A stretch of DNA of 64,000 nucleotides from Ceriagrion tenellum (Eukaryota; Arthropoda; Insecta; Odonata; Coenagrionidae). Shown here piece after piece: positions 1-11,822 of this stretch. A program made the position numbers and the translations under genes. The notes below the pieces were generated by a model that saw nothing but the letters and a program-made list of their open reading frames with translations, searched no databases and was not told where the DNA came from. The stretch's first letter is position 1, and every line of letters starts with the position of its first letter. The stretch is from the NCBI GenBank assembly GCA_963169105.1, contig OY720632.1, forward strand, positions 1,550,001 to 1,614,000. Direction: 5' to 3'.

Positions 1-1160
1 AGTGCGAAGGTAGAGCAGTACGGTTATGGGAATACAACGGCGATCGTCGTATTTTGAGGAGTTGCACACTGAATTTGAGGTAATGTCGAGTTGAGGTTGG
101 TTGTATTTCACAAATAAATTAATAGTTTGTATGCTAAAAATAAATAATAAATCTTTGTAGAAATAAAATTCGATTTCCTGTAAAATACTTCTCAAAAGAA
201 GCCAAGACAGAGTCGTGCGAAATCTTCGAGGAAGTACCTGGTGAGTTTGGGGTGGGAGGGAAATCATCCAATGACAATTAAGTTAAAATATTGGTAGAGA
301 GAGGTGGAGATAAACGAGTCACATACAGCCTTTATAGGAAATCGTCAACGAATTCCGAGGAAGGTGTTTTGTAGGGCAGTGGCAAGTGTTAGATCGAAAG
401 GCTAGCCTGTCTACGGCTAGCACCTTGTTTCCACTTCACGGGTTAGACCTAATGTTGGGTTACCTGCCCGCTTTCCAGGAGGGAAGTGGTAATCTTCGTA
501 AGAATTGGCCAGCAGGATACTAAGTAAATATGTATTTGACAATCGAAAGTGGTATATTTTGCTTGAATGTCAAAAAAAATAAACCCTTTCAGGAAATAAG
601 GAAGGTGTAGTAGTAAACCAACGAAGCATTATTTTACGCGCGCGTCCTAAAAATAATTGGTCTGTTGTGCCTAAAGGTCTGGGGAAAGTAAAGGATCTAT
701 CAATTTATTATGAGAGTACACTTATGAATAATAGGAAAGCACAAGGTGCCTCAATTTTTCATTTGAATAAAGGCTTAAGTATTGAGTACACATAGGTAAA
801 CGGTAAGCGAGAAAATTCCACAGGCGAAAAAATAATGAAATTTAAAGGATTAGTCACTCCAAAAATTGAATTATTAAAGAGTTTTCCAAACTGTTGAACT
901 TCAGCGATGAAGTATGTGTAAGAAAGTATTTAAAAGCACCTCCAACGGACTTTTTGGAAAAATTGTCGATAGCGCTGAATGCTTTTAAAAAGTATTCCAT
1001 AAGATATCGCACCAAAAATATGTAAAATAAGTACTAATTACTGAACTGCAAAAAATAGCTGCGAAACTTCAAAGAAAAACTCGCTTCTCAGTGGTTTCAA
1101 AGAACATCAAAAAGATAGCACACAGAATTACCGAAAACTTCGAACCGACATTCATCAAGC
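1..1160. other. No recognisable gene
   Basis: AT-rich sequence with stops in all frames and no protein similarity that I recognise. It ends where the endonuclease part of a degraded CR1-like LINE begins, so part of it may be the decayed upstream portion of that element, but nothing in the translations supports this. Confidence 0.4.
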
Positions 1161-1164
1161 CAAA

Positions 1165-1865
1165 TACGATATAAATTTAGTAATGGTAAATTTCCGTAGC
1201 GTAAAGGACAAATGTGCCGAAGTTGAGCATATATTTGAAAATGCAGATATAGTAATTGGAACAGAGAGCTGGCTTGCAGAGGATATTAACAATAGCGAAG
1301 TTTTTCCGACAGGATATAAAATCTATAAACGTGATCGACCCGATAGGACTGGTGGCAGGAGTATTCATAGCAGTTAATTCGTATTTGAATAGTACCGCAC
1401 ACTTAGTGGACGACAAGGAATTGAGAGCGTTTGGTGTACCATTAAGCAACAAAACCAAAGAAATATGCATATATGTTCATTTTACAGGCCATCAGATTCC
1501 AAAGTCGTAGTTTTATACAAATTAGATGCTCAATTAACAGCATTTACCTCGAAAGATAACAAAAGCGTATAATTATCGGGGGCATTTGTACCTCCCAGCA
1601 ATAAGTGGGAAAATCAATAGCGTTGAACAAAGTGCAAGGAAGCGTGATATAAGTGAGGCCTTAATACATTTTCAAACCACTCTCTTACTCAAATAGTAAA
1701 CGAACATACGAGAGGTAATAAAATATTAGACCTTTTAGCTGTTGGTCACCCTACAATGATTATACACGCCGCTATCCTCGAAGGCATAAGTGATCACAAA
1801 GTAATTTTTACGACTTTGAAAACAACAGTAGATTCCACTGTAAAAACCAAACGTAAAGTCTACTT
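1165..1865 (+). pseudogene. CR1-like LINE relic, endonuclease domain
   Basis: Translations in shifting frames give an apurinic-type endonuclease domain. At 1180-1340 there is a VNFRSVKDK start followed by DIVIGTESWL, which holds the catalytic Glu. GGVFIAVNSYL follows in another frame at about 1350-1390. The C-terminal block at about 1690-1800 contains NEHTRGNKILDLLAV and then GISDH with the catalytic His. Frame changes near 1345 and stops near 1510, 1620 and 1700 make it non-functional. The pattern TESWL...RGNKILDL...GISDH is typical of CR1/Jockey-group LINEs; CR1-like is my best call. The reverse transcriptase tail of apparently the same element resumes at 2046 after a foreign insert. Confidence 0.75.
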
Positions 1866-2045
1866 GATACGGAGGCTTCCGCGGTGATTTATTGAGTTCA
1901 TTTTATTCGGGTCTTTCCCGCGTTGCTTCATTTTAACGGACAAAAGTTTCGCTAACGTTACAGCTAGCGTCGTCAGGTCCTGAATGAGCTGCTGAGATTC
2001 ATGTTCCTTTATATACCTAACGCCTGAGCTAGTCAGGCGCACGTT
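1866..2045 (-). mobile_element. Penelope-type terminal fragment with hammerhead-like core
   Basis: This block separates the two halves of the LINE relic and shares no coding pattern with them. Read on the minus strand it has CTGACGA (1970-1976), a stem of about 6-7 bp around a short loop (1951-1969), GAAAC (1946-1950), TTTT and GTC (1939-1941). This is the order of a minimal type I hammerhead ribozyme with a 2-bp stem III, as known from the terminal repeats of Penelope-like elements. One unpaired C follows CTGACGA, so cleavage activity is uncertain. Assignment to a Penelope-like element is inferred from that motif alone. Confidence 0.45.
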
Positions 2046-2545
2046 GATTGGCCGTGGGTGCAGTAAACATTAAGTCTTCAGATACAGTAAAATATCTTGG
2101 AATTACCATAACATCTGATATACCGTGGGGATTACACATACAGAAAACATGAGGCGCAACATTAAAGAAACTAGGTTTTGTTAAACGAGTAATAGGAAGG
2201 TCCTCGGATGAAAAAGGCAAAGAGAGATACTTCTTCGCTCTGGTTAGGGCTCATCTCGAACACGCCGCGAGCATTTGGGACCCTGGTCAAATAGACTTAA
2301 CCAAAAACATTAATAAAATACAAAGGAAAGAAGCGCGCTGCGTTAAAAACTGCCTCGAGCGTACATATAGTGTTTCACAACTTTTATAGAAATTAAGGTG
2401 GGAGCACCTAGAGACTCGGGAGGCTACACGCTAGGCTTAGCTTGCTTGAACTCCAAAAACTTACACCTTTACATGGCTGGTGACCTAACACCCCTTGCCA
2501 CACGTCCATGCGGCGGCTCGTAGAGTATTATGTAGATGTAGATGA
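2046..2545 (+). pseudogene. CR1-like LINE relic, C-terminal part of reverse transcriptase and tail
   Basis: In one main frame the translation reads VKYLGITITSDIPW at about 2080, then KLGFVKRVIG, LVRAHLEHAASIWDP at about 2240-2285, and IQRKEARCVKNC at about 2315. These are the conserved thumb and post-RT motifs of CR1/Jockey-group LINEs. In-frame stops occur at about 2150 and 2388. The element ends with a short GTAGAT repeat (about 2530-2545), which resembles the simple-repeat tail of such LINEs. It probably belongs with the endonuclease piece at 1165-1865; the palm domain with YxDD is missing. Confidence 0.75.
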
Positions 2546-4870
2546 ATTCAGAGGCCGTAGCGAAAAAATCAATGCATCAAAGCTTGAGATGCAAAAACAA
2601 AAATACGCTTCCGTGGAGTAAGTGAAACAAGAGCATATTTTTTTTCACAAAAAAATTAAGTCGTTTCCGAATAAGATGTGATATGGTTCAGTTCGGATGA
2701 AGGTATTAAGGCGTCATACCCAAACGAGACGCCGAAGAGATAGACCAGATTTACCTAAAAGAAAGGTTGATGACACCTAGAGTAAATACATTTAAAATAG
2801 TGAAACAATAAAACAGCCCTGCGTCTTACTACAAGACATTGCGTGAGACATCGAGACGCTCACCTTTTGCCAGTCCTGAAATTTTTTCGCAGTAAACCAT
2901 AGCTTTACTTGCAATTTTCGCTATTTTCTCATCCTCAGGGGTTTTTTAATTAGAACTATATTATCTTAGTGATGTATAAGTAAGGAAGGGAATTTGAGCT
3001 GTGGAAGTCTTTCCTTCTTGCTGCTAATCTGTCTTCTTTGAAATGTTCTAGGAAAAAAGTTAAATGTTCCATTCCGGGCTCGCTTAAGCCACTAATCCGA
3101 TGCTCTTGATTTTCCTCTTCCCGTAAGTCTTGGATTTTTCCTAATTCGTAATGAACAGACTCAATCATCGTTACTTTTAAGTTTCACCGCATTTCACACT
3201 CTAGGTGGACTGTAATTTTCAGTTCAGACTTCTTTTGAGTTACAGACCAAAGATTTGGTTGCATGAAACTGGTTGACAGCTATTGGACCGCTGACCTCAA
3301 GCACCCAATGTCGCTCGTCAAAAGAGTTCCTAAGAACTGCGACAAGTCAAGGGACATTTTCGTTATTTTACAAAACTTTCACAATGTTTGCTCACTCGTC
3401 TGACACGAAAATAATTTTATTGAAACGTTTGTTATGGATACCCAATCCAGTACACTGCCTCCTAAATTCATTTCAAATGTTTGCCCCGTCTGTCGCATAT
3501 TATCAGGAAATTCAAAGGCAGAAAGCACCCTACTAGTATCCAGTTTAAAATGTTATGTACCGTGAGGGTTTGAAAGTGAAATTTCATCACGCAATTCGTC
3601 CACCCGTCAGTAGTTGCCGCACATGCCCCTCTTCCAAAGAAGACGGTAATCTAGGCTCTAGTAAGGAGCACCTTTTCGACATAGTTCTCGATAGTAAAGG
3701 ATCACAGCCACTGCCACATCGACATCCACTGCTTTGGTATGAAATTTGAAATCAATAGACTATCCGGTACATGAAAGGAACGGGTATCAAGGGAACTATT
3801 CGATACATTCTTGTATAAGCTATTCCTCTGCTTCTGATGTGCTCAGATATATACAAAAGAATAAATCAAAGAATTAGTTTCAGCTCAGAACAATATTTTG
3901 CAGCGATAAATACCGTGCATAAATCCTTAAATTATGCTTCAGTTGGTGACAATGTTTTTAGGCTGTGTACCACTTAAGTTTTCTTGACTTCACCCTGTAG
4001 ATTCCGACGAGATCGATTTTGAAAATTCACAGGTAGCTTATTGTCAGTGATAGAGCTAACGAAGGGAACTTGGTGAAAAGTAAATATTTAATGTGGTAAT
4101 GATTTAATTCGGGGGTAAGTTGGCGAGAGACAAAACAAAATTTTTCCGGAATATATAGGCGGATTGTGACCCGAAACAATGCATTGCGACTCGTAATACT
4201 GCTGTCCACTAATCGTAAGATGAACATAAGGCCGGTCGAATTGTACTAACTGTAAATTTTTCTCTTACTCTAAGGAAACGGGTATTTGTAACCAATAGAT
4301 GATTCTTGAAAACCTCGGACTACATGCATAGCTGATAATCATCCCTTTTGAAAAGAGCAAGCGACCTTCATTTCTGTTTTTACAGCATAAGTTAATGTTG
4401 GAATTACACTTATATCCACATGGTCCACGGGTCACTTCTATCAAAATTACATTCTCACACTCAGGAAACCGTCTTATTAGCGATTTTATTAAATATCGCT
4501 TTGCGCAGTAGATCGTGGATAGACTTGACCGTTCACATCCGAATCGGCCTGCGGGACCTTACTATAACTCCGAGGTAGCTTAGCATCCGAAGTCCTCCTA
4601 AGCTTTGCTAGGCCAAGCGTCAGGCAGGTTCAGAGATGATTTTCAGGCGTTGTTAGGACTCGGAACACCCATCCAAAAGCCATCCCCTACCTCGCCCATT
4701 CCACCAATTTCCCCTCTTGCGCGCGTGTTTGGCTCGCACGGGTAGGGGAGGGAAGTGCGCTTGTCCTTGAGAAAACCAGTGGAAACCTTTTTAGAACATC
4801 ACTGACATCTAGCGGAGAATATCAGAAAGAAAAAAGCCATAACATAACTCCCATAAGGGCGAGCCCTCTG
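2546..4870. other. No recognisable gene
   Basis: Only short open frames without familiar motifs. The 4650-4790 part is GC-richer with C/T-rich runs. The stretch ends abruptly against the BEL/Pao integrase piece at about 4876, which is therefore truncated on its 5' side. Confidence 0.4.
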
Positions 4871-4875
4871 TATAC

Positions 4876-6165
4876 TCTGTGGTAGGGGGTCGTCTAAAAA
4901 ACTCCACTCTTTCATTTTCTGCCAAACACCCATTCATCCTTCCGAAAAGATCCCATCCAAGCCAACTTTTAATCCAATTTGCTCACCTTTCCAAGCTTCA
5001 CAGTGGACCTACCCTTACCCTTAATATTTTACGGAGCCAGACTTGGATACTGGGAGACGTGGCACTTGTTAAAAAACTCACGCGGCAGTGTCTGATATGT
5101 CATCGTGCAAAACCACGCTTCGGCTATCAGCTGATGAGCGACCTTCCTGCAACGCGGACGACACCAGGGCGCCCCTTCAGTGTAGCTGGACTCGACTACG
5201 CAGGCTCATTTTACCTGCGCACTACCAAAGGCAGAGGACATCGCTCATACAAGGGCTACGTAGCACTGTTCGTGTGCTTTGCTACACGAGCAATTCATCT
5301 GGAAGCCATCAGCGACCTCACAACTCACTCGTTCCTGGCTGCCTACCGACGCTTTGCTGGGCGTCGAGGTGTTTGCCGCTCGCTATACAGCGACAATATA
5401 ACCACTTTTCAAGGGGCCGCCAAGGAACTGCGGAGGATGTTCGGCGCAGCTTCGGATTTCTACGCCGAAGTTGCTTCAGTTCTGGCCAATGATGGAACAA
5501 GTTGGTCTTTCATACCACCGAATTCTCCACATTTTGGTGGTCTATGGGAGGCTGGGGTAAAGTCAACGAAACATCACCTCCTCAGAGTAGTTGGTGAACA
5601 TACCCTCACGTTTGAAGAGTTCTCAACAGTTCTCATTCAAATTAAGGCCTGTCTCAACACCCGACCTCTCCATCCATTGTCCTCTGATCCAGATGACCTT
5701 AATGCTCTGACCCCAGCCCACTTTTTAATCGGTGGTACTTTGTTTTTAATTCCAGAACCTGAGTGTCCCAATATTTCAGATAGTTGCTTATCCAGATGGC
5801 GTCTTCTTCAACGGCTGCAGCTGAACTTTTGGAAACGCTGGTCACGAGAGTACCTTCACCACCTGCAGCAGAGGACCAAATGGCGTGATCCAAAGGAAAA
5901 CTTCGCTGTAGGACAGCTCGTGATCGTCCGAGACGACCGCTACCCACCTTCCAAGTGACCATTGGGCCGCATAACCGAGGTTCATCCTGGACCGGATGGA
6001 TTCGTTCGCGTGGTAACGGTGAAAATGGCGAATACCACGCAGCAACGCCCGATCGTGAGACTCAGTCCACTGCCAATGCCAACAAGACAATATCCACGAT
6101 ACCAGCCGATCATGGCGGGCGGACTACTCTTACTGTGTACCACAAACAATTCTTTCGCCCTTCAG
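4876..6165 (+). pseudogene. BEL/Pao LTR-retrotransposon integrase (5'-truncated pol)
   Basis: A frame of about 360 codons begins at VGGRLKNS, a hallmark just upstream of the BEL/Pao integrase. It then shows a zinc-binding block with H...H and CLICH, the catalytic core with LDYAGSF (first Asp) and SDN (second Asp), and GLWEAGVKSTKHHL (Glu), and a C-terminal block with LTPAHFLIGG and WRLLQRLQLNFWKRWSREYL. A TGA at 5956-5958 interrupts the frame; the same frame continues with GRITEVHPGPDGFVRVV, the usual BEL C-terminus, to about 6150. Protease, reverse transcriptase and RNase H are absent, so the copy cannot move by itself. A probable 3' LTR follows. Confidence 0.88.
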
Positions 6166-6180
6166 ACGAGGCGGGCGGAA

Positions 6181-6393
6181 TGTTTTGGTGAATGTCTCCC
6201 GCCGCCGGTTTGAATTTGTACCTGTGGTTGGCCAGCGGGCCGTTCCGATCAAGTCGACTGGACGGTGAAAACGAGAGGATAGACTTCCTTTTCGAGGAGT
6301 CTACAGTCCGCTCTCGAGGTGAAAGCACGTGCAAAAGTGGAGGAAAGAGTACAATTCTGTGTTTGTGCGAATAAATCATTGGGCCACTGAACA
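6181..6393 (+). repeat. Probable 3' LTR of the BEL/Pao element
   Basis: A purine-rich tract (gaggcgggcggaa, 6168-6180) directly precedes TGTTTTGG, giving the normal polypurine tract then TG order. AATAAA lies at about 6371-6376, and CTGAACA near 6387-6393 could be the CA end. There is no second copy in the window to confirm the borders, so the length of about 210 bp is an estimate. Confidence 0.4.
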
Positions 6394-6429
6394 ATATTTC
6401 TCTAAGAAATACTTTTATTGAACAATACA

Positions 6430-7180
6430 TTTTAGCACATCTTTAGACGATGTTAGTATACATTGGAAAGGAACGTCATAATTTATTAAAAAGCTTAGAG
6501 ATGTGTAGGAAACTTAAAACGGTGTCTATGTGCTTAGGGTTGTCGTCTAAAACCTGTTTCATGTCTTCTGGGATGTTAAGCATTCCTCGTTCTGCTCTGT
6601 ATTTATCACATCCCGTCAATATGTGCTGTACACTAAGGGATGTGTCGCAAGCCTCACAACGGGGTGGGATTTTATCCTCTGTGAATAGATATGAGTGTGT
6701 TAGAATGCTGTGCTCTATCCTTAACCGCGTAATGGCGACCTCTTCTGCGCGGTTCTTTCTGATAGAAGAGGGCCGCGCTGTGATTGACGGTTTTATTACC
6801 CGGAGTTTGTTTCTAGTGATATTGCTCCATGAGTCTTTCCATTTTCTCAGGGCTTCGTTTCTTAACACCGTTCTTAGGTCGTAAACAGGTACCGAAGGGG
6901 ATGTTTGGTCTACCTCATTGAAAGCGCACTTAGCCGCTGAGTCAGCCTTTTCAAGTCCGATTATTCCAGCATGTCCAGGAATCCAAAGAAAAGATACCTT
7001 GACTCCTTTGTTTGAAAGGGATAAAAGAGAGATCTGGATATCTTGTACAAGGGGATTGCTGGGGGAGTAATCTTGAATTGACTGTAGAGCGCTAGCAGAG
7101 TCGGAGAAAATGAGAAATGAAGCGTTGGTGCATGCAATACTTGATAAGGCTAATCTGATTGCACTGAGTTCGGCAGTAAA
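6430..7180 (-). pseudogene. I-like LINE, RNase H and C-terminal zinc region (5'-truncated)
   Basis: The minus-strand frame (stop at 6476) starts in the middle of RNase H: FTAELSAIRLA, then FSDSASALQSI, WIPGHAGIIGLEKADSAA, and a C-terminal Cys/His block CEACDTSLSVQHILTGC. This arrangement matches the end of ORF2 in the RNase H-bearing LINEs elsewhere in this window. The first Asp motif and everything upstream are missing. The sequence begins exactly where the (TAC)n tail of another LINE copy ends (7181), so this is either a truncated insertion next to that copy or a host element cut by it. Confidence 0.8.
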
Positions 7181-7485
7181 GTAGTAGTAGTAGTGGCGTT
7201 GATAGGGTGCGTCGACGGCATGGTCATTTTGCACCACTACACGTCATAATTATAAAAAATAAATATACGCCGCATATTATATTATAATAAAGTACTTGAT
7301 ACAAACGCTGAGTCAAAATTAAAAATAATTTTACATCTTTAAAATACTATTAAATGGTCCAGTTTCATTTTAAAATTCCAAAACGCGGTTGAGAAGATCT
7401 GGGTCAACGCCTAGAATGTACCCCAGGTCTCCCACTAGCTGCAGCCTGTTACGCACCGCCCGATATCTCTCACACTCCGTCAGTC
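7181..7485 (-). mobile_element. I-like LINE, 3'-end fragment with (TAC)n tail
   Basis: The minus strand carries the last part of ORF2, the 3' UTR and a terminal hairpin (GGTGC at 7231-7235 read on minus, pairing with GCACC at 7206-7210), ending in TACTACTACTAC. The same 3' end is found at about 38109-38400 and 57410-57706 on plus. Upstream of about 7485 similarity to those copies stops, so it is a normal 5'-truncated insertion. Confidence 0.75.
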
Positions 7486-7940
7486 GTACATCTCACTGAA
7501 CAAGATAAAATATAATCAGTCACTGTGTAACTTATTATTTGAGCTATATAAAATAAAACTTAAAAAGTGGTACAATATTGGCAACCCTCACCTACCATCT
7601 GACTATAACCGTAATAAGTTAGCTAATGTATTTAAGGGAAAGGAAAAAAGGTTTTAATCGTTTTAAATGATTTTTTAGTTTAATGTTAATGCTGTTTTTG
7701 TAATTTTTCCTAAACACCTGTCCCTGAAAGGGAAAAAATGTATTTTAACCTAGCAAAGGATGAAAATCCTCCTTCCTTCAGAAGGAATTTTGTGTATAAA
7801 GCATATGTTATGTGATTGCATGTCGTAAACTTATTAGAATAACATGAATTTTGTATTGAACTAACCTATATGGATAGCCATGACAACTTATCTGCAAAAA
7901 ATTTATGTGGTAATTAATAAAATCCAATTGAAACATTACA
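7486..7940. other. No recognisable gene
   Basis: AT-rich spacer with no open frame that I can assign. Confidence 0.4.
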
Positions 7941-7944
7941 CCGA

Positions 7945-8350
7945 TTTTGCCAAAAAATCCGCCAGTGGCGGGATCGCCGACGAGAGTCGGTGGGGGCCCG
8001 GAGTCAGCGCTCAAGCTCCTGCTTGGGCGGGCTCGACGGGCGGCGAGTCGTGCTTCCCCGGCTAGGGCGACCCCTTCGGCCAATAGGGTGCTCAACAGCG
8101 GATACCGATCCAAGGTGGCCGGTCCGAGTGGAGAGTTCCTATTGCCGGCCTACGGAAGGAAATCCGCCGGTGGCGGGATGGCCGACGAGCGTCGGCGTGG
8201 GCCCGGAGTCGGCACTCGAGCTCCACCTTGGGCGGTCTCGACGGGCAGCAGCGGTGAATCCACGTGGTTTCCCAAGGTGCAGCTTCCTCGCAGGTCCTCG
8301 GTTCTCCGGTGGTCTCTCAGCTTTCAAAAAAGCTCTCTCTTGTTTTTACA
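7945..8350 (+). repeat. Left copy of a ~212-bp GC-rich repeat array
   Basis: Nearly two units of a repeat with landmarks GGATACCGATCC..AAGGTGGCC, GCCGGCCTACGGAAGG, CCGGTGGCGGGATGGCCGACGA and GCTTGGGCGGTCTCGACGGG. The same units occur at 15060-15600 in the same orientation. Both arrays end in the same tail (GCTTTCAAAAAAGCTC ... CTTGTTTTTACA), so they are two copies of one structure rather than one array split by an insertion. Open frames through this repeat look like chance products of the GC-rich unit. Confidence 0.75.
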
Positions 8351-8868
8351 AATTCAAATTTGAAATTCAAAAATTGTTTATTGACCAAGACACAAGATAC
8401 AGAAATAAGAAAAACAATAACAAGAAAGAGATAACGCGTGCCTGGTCCCCTGTTATAGGCTCTTGTCTCTTCAGGGTGGATAAACTGTCTTTGGCATCAG
8501 TTCAGATGTGTGTGGGAGATTACGGCCCGGCATTTGCCCTAGGGCGACGGGAAACCCACGAAAACCGTCGCCAGGCCCAAAACATTACGTAGACATATGA
8601 ATAAAATATATATGAAACTTAACAGAGAATAAATAGAAAAATAAAATATGTATACATAGACTTTGTAAAATAGATTTTTGGTTTTTAGTCTTTAGAGGTC
8701 TTTGGTATATCTGGCCACATGGCCTTCACTGGAGAGTTCACTCTCCGGATCACTGGGTGTACATTAGATGTACTTTGTATTGGAGAGTCACTGGGGTGCT
8801 AAGACTTATAGCCCATACTGGGGGGTTGAACACTGGGGGTGGTGCAAAATACTATGTAGTGGCGATTA

Positions 8869-11822
8869 TCACTGGGGGGTTGCACTAGATGGGGGGTTGG
8901 ATGGTGATGGAGATGGTGGTTTCTTCTTTCCCTTCTTCTTCTTCTTCCTCTGTGGAGTCAGCGGGATTCCCGGCGTTATGGTGAGAGGTGCTGGTGCGGG
9001 GATGCTGGCCCGTATATTTGTCGGTGGCAGGGGGATGTCCGGGTGAAACAGGTGCATGTGGTCCACGATGAACCTCGGTGTGGAGTACCTCTTGGCCTTG
9101 TTGGGCAGGGGTCCGTCTCCCAGGTGCAGGATCTCGTCCAGTAGTCCTGGGTTGTAGGTAGCAATGCGCCTGGCCGCGTTGCATCTGAGACGGCATAACT
9201 TGTGGAGGATAGGTTCAATGTTAGTTAATTTGTAGACCATGTTTGCCCGAGTTAGGTAATGCAGGCCGAGGATCTGTCGCAGGACCCGGCGTTCAAGGGC
9301 GGCGTATGGCTTCAAGTTGTTGCGAAGCGGGAGAACAGCAAGCGCGGCGTACTCCATCACCGGCCTGAGAAAGGCCTTGTAAAGAAGCAATCCGCACTCC
9401 ACCGTGACCCCTCGCCCCCCCGCCCGGACCGCGCGGATCAGATTACTCCGCCGGCTACACCTAGCTCGGACTGATCGGACATGGGGTGTGAAGGTTAAAT
9501 TCTTGTCCAGCGTCACGCCTAGGTATGTGGCTATCTTCTTCTCTTGCACCTCCTGTTCCCACAGTTGGATTTTACAGGCTTCATGACGTTTATAAAGTGA
9601 GGATGCGATCAGGAGTTGCGTTTTTGCAGCGTTATGCCTCATCCTCCACATCTGGAACCATGTCTGAATTTTTGCCACCATAAATTGTAGTTTCTTCGTC
9701 GCCTCTGATGGGTTCCTCCCTGTGCACCAAAGGGCGGTGTCGTCGGCGTATTGGCACAGAGTCACTGGTTTATTCCTGGTGTCTACCGGCATGTCCCAAC
9801 AGTACAGTGTGAACAGGAGGGGGGAGAGGACGGTCCCTTGAGGAACTCCTGCCTTAAGGGGGAAGGGTGCTGAGAGCGTTTTACCGACTCTTACCCTGGT
9901 GTCCCTGTTACGTAGGAAGCTGTTGAGTATGCAGAGTAGATTTCGTGTGACTCCGGGGATGAGAGACAGCTTGTAGATGAGGCCTTCGTGCCATACACTG
10001 TCGAATGCCCTCTCGATGTCCAGGAACAGTGCTGCCGCATATCTGTTCCGGTTAATAGCCTCCATTGCAGTGCTAGCTAGAAGAGCTAGGTGGTCAGTCG
10101 TACATCGATGTGGTCGGAAGCCATACTGGTGTTGGGGCAGGACACCACTGGTTTCGAACATCGACGTCATTCTCCTGGCGATGATTCTTTCGAACCATTT
10201 CCCTAGTGTGCTGGTGAGGCTTATCGGTCTATAGTTCACGGCCTTGCTTTTGTCTTTGCCGGGTTTAGGTATCATCATCGTGGTCCTTTTCCATGACCGC
10301 GGGTAGTACCCTAGGGCGAGCAGTGCATTGAAGAGTTGCGTCAGGAGTGGCCAGGTGTCCAGTGATTTTCTCAGATATAGAGCCCTTATATTGTCTGCAC
10401 CAGGTACGGAGTTCTTGCTTGGGACAGTGTCCCTCATGTCCTCCTCGGTTATGGGGTTGAGGATTCCCTCTTCGCCTTGGTAATTATCATACAGTATGGC
10501 GATTTCTTGGTCTCTGAGGTTCTTCGGGACGAGGTCTTCTGCTATTTCTTCTAGGTGGAGCTCGAAAATTTCTTGTTGTTCATCCGTGAACAGGGGGTCC
10601 TCCATGGGGGAATATACTGTAGTGAGGACCCTTTTGAACTCCTCCGCTTGCCCTTGAGGATCGGCGATAGGGTCCCCGTCTTCGCCGATTAGGGTGTGTC
10701 TGCGGGGCGGGATTTGGCCTGTCATGGCTTTGAAGGCGTTCCAAAAGGCTGAGCCGTTCCGGTAGTCGAGCTTACGACATGCTTCTTGCCAGCATTTTTC
10801 TTTGTCTGCTTTTATTTCCCTGTGGATGATAGCATTAGCTCGGCTCCATTCCGCTTTGATCCAGGGGTACTTGGTCTTAATCCATTGTCGGTACAGCCAG
10901 CGTTTGTTCTTTATTAGTCTTCTGACCCGGAATGGTAGCAAGGGCCTCGTCGGGTCGATGGTGATGTCGGGAATCGACTGAGCTGCACTGGCAAATGCTC
11001 CTTCGACCTCCTTGATGGCCTCATCCACATCATCCTCGCAGGTTAGGTTCCCCAAGGCGGGCATTGCCTCCGTGACATCTTTGTTGAACTGGTCCCAATC
11101 AACCTTACGGAAGTTAGGTCGTACAAAGGTATGTGGTGGGAGTAGAACAGGGTGAGGTGAGAGGGGAAGGAAAAAGGTAGGTGGTCGGAGGTCAGGCAGT
11201 CATCCACCGATACGTCCCCCGCCATCGTAGCCAGGGTAGATGACAGGAGGGCGTGATCAGGGAAGGTGCCGCACCTGAAAAAGGTGGGGGAGGGAATGTC
11301 CAACCTAACAACGGGGTTGTCCAGAAGCCAGTCCTCAAGTATCTTTCCCTTTGGGGTGGTGATGTTATCCCGAAAGTGGGTATGCCTCGCGTTGAGGTCA
11401 CCTATGAGGACGAAGGGGTGAATTGCGTTGCGGAGGAAGTTTAGAAGCTTTACTGGGAGGGGGGCTGCCGGTTTGCTATAAACAGTGCAGACGTATATAT
11501 TACTTTGGGCAACCTTAATGCGGACGAGAACCGCTTCATTGCCGTGACCCAGGCAGTCTTCGGGGAGGGTTTCAAGTGTGGTCGGGACGTCTTTCCTGAC
11601 AAGGACGGAGATGCCCCCCGACCTGGGGCCCTGTCTTGGGGTGCCGAATTCCTGAAAAAAAGGAAGGTTTAATAGTGAGTCTGGACGATGGTAAGTCTCC
11701 ACCAGCCCCATGATGGCGACTTCCCTCGTCCGAATGTATTCTAGGAGTAGGGGCCGTTTTCGGCCCATGGCACCATAAATGTTGCAGAAGGCAATCGAGG
11801 ACTTAGCTGCCATTGGAAACAC
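8869..11822 (-). pseudogene. Jockey ORF2: endonuclease-reverse transcriptase
   Basis: The endonuclease half (11822 to about 11130) shows IAFCNIYGAMGRKRPLL, VETY with the catalytic Glu, GDLNARH and TSDHLPF. The RT half (11064-8869, entered after a frame change at about 11125-11135) shows NYRPISLTSTLGKWFERI, ALFLDIERAFDSVW, AGVPQGTVLSPLLFTLYCWD and QYADDTALW, the active-site YADD. The two reading frames overlap at 11043-11064; alignment of the reading frames suggests a single 1-base indel. There is no RNase H, as expected for Jockey. Apart from the indel the ORF looks young. Confidence 0.88.

Noticed and set aside
6450..6884. 144-codon plus-strand frame
   Set aside because: Antisense to the LINE RNase H and C-terminal zinc region at 6430-7180.
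7947..8592. 138- and 200-codon frames through the left repeat array
   Set aside because: The same frames recur with every 212-bp unit and encode only Gly/Ala/Arg/Pro-rich sequence.
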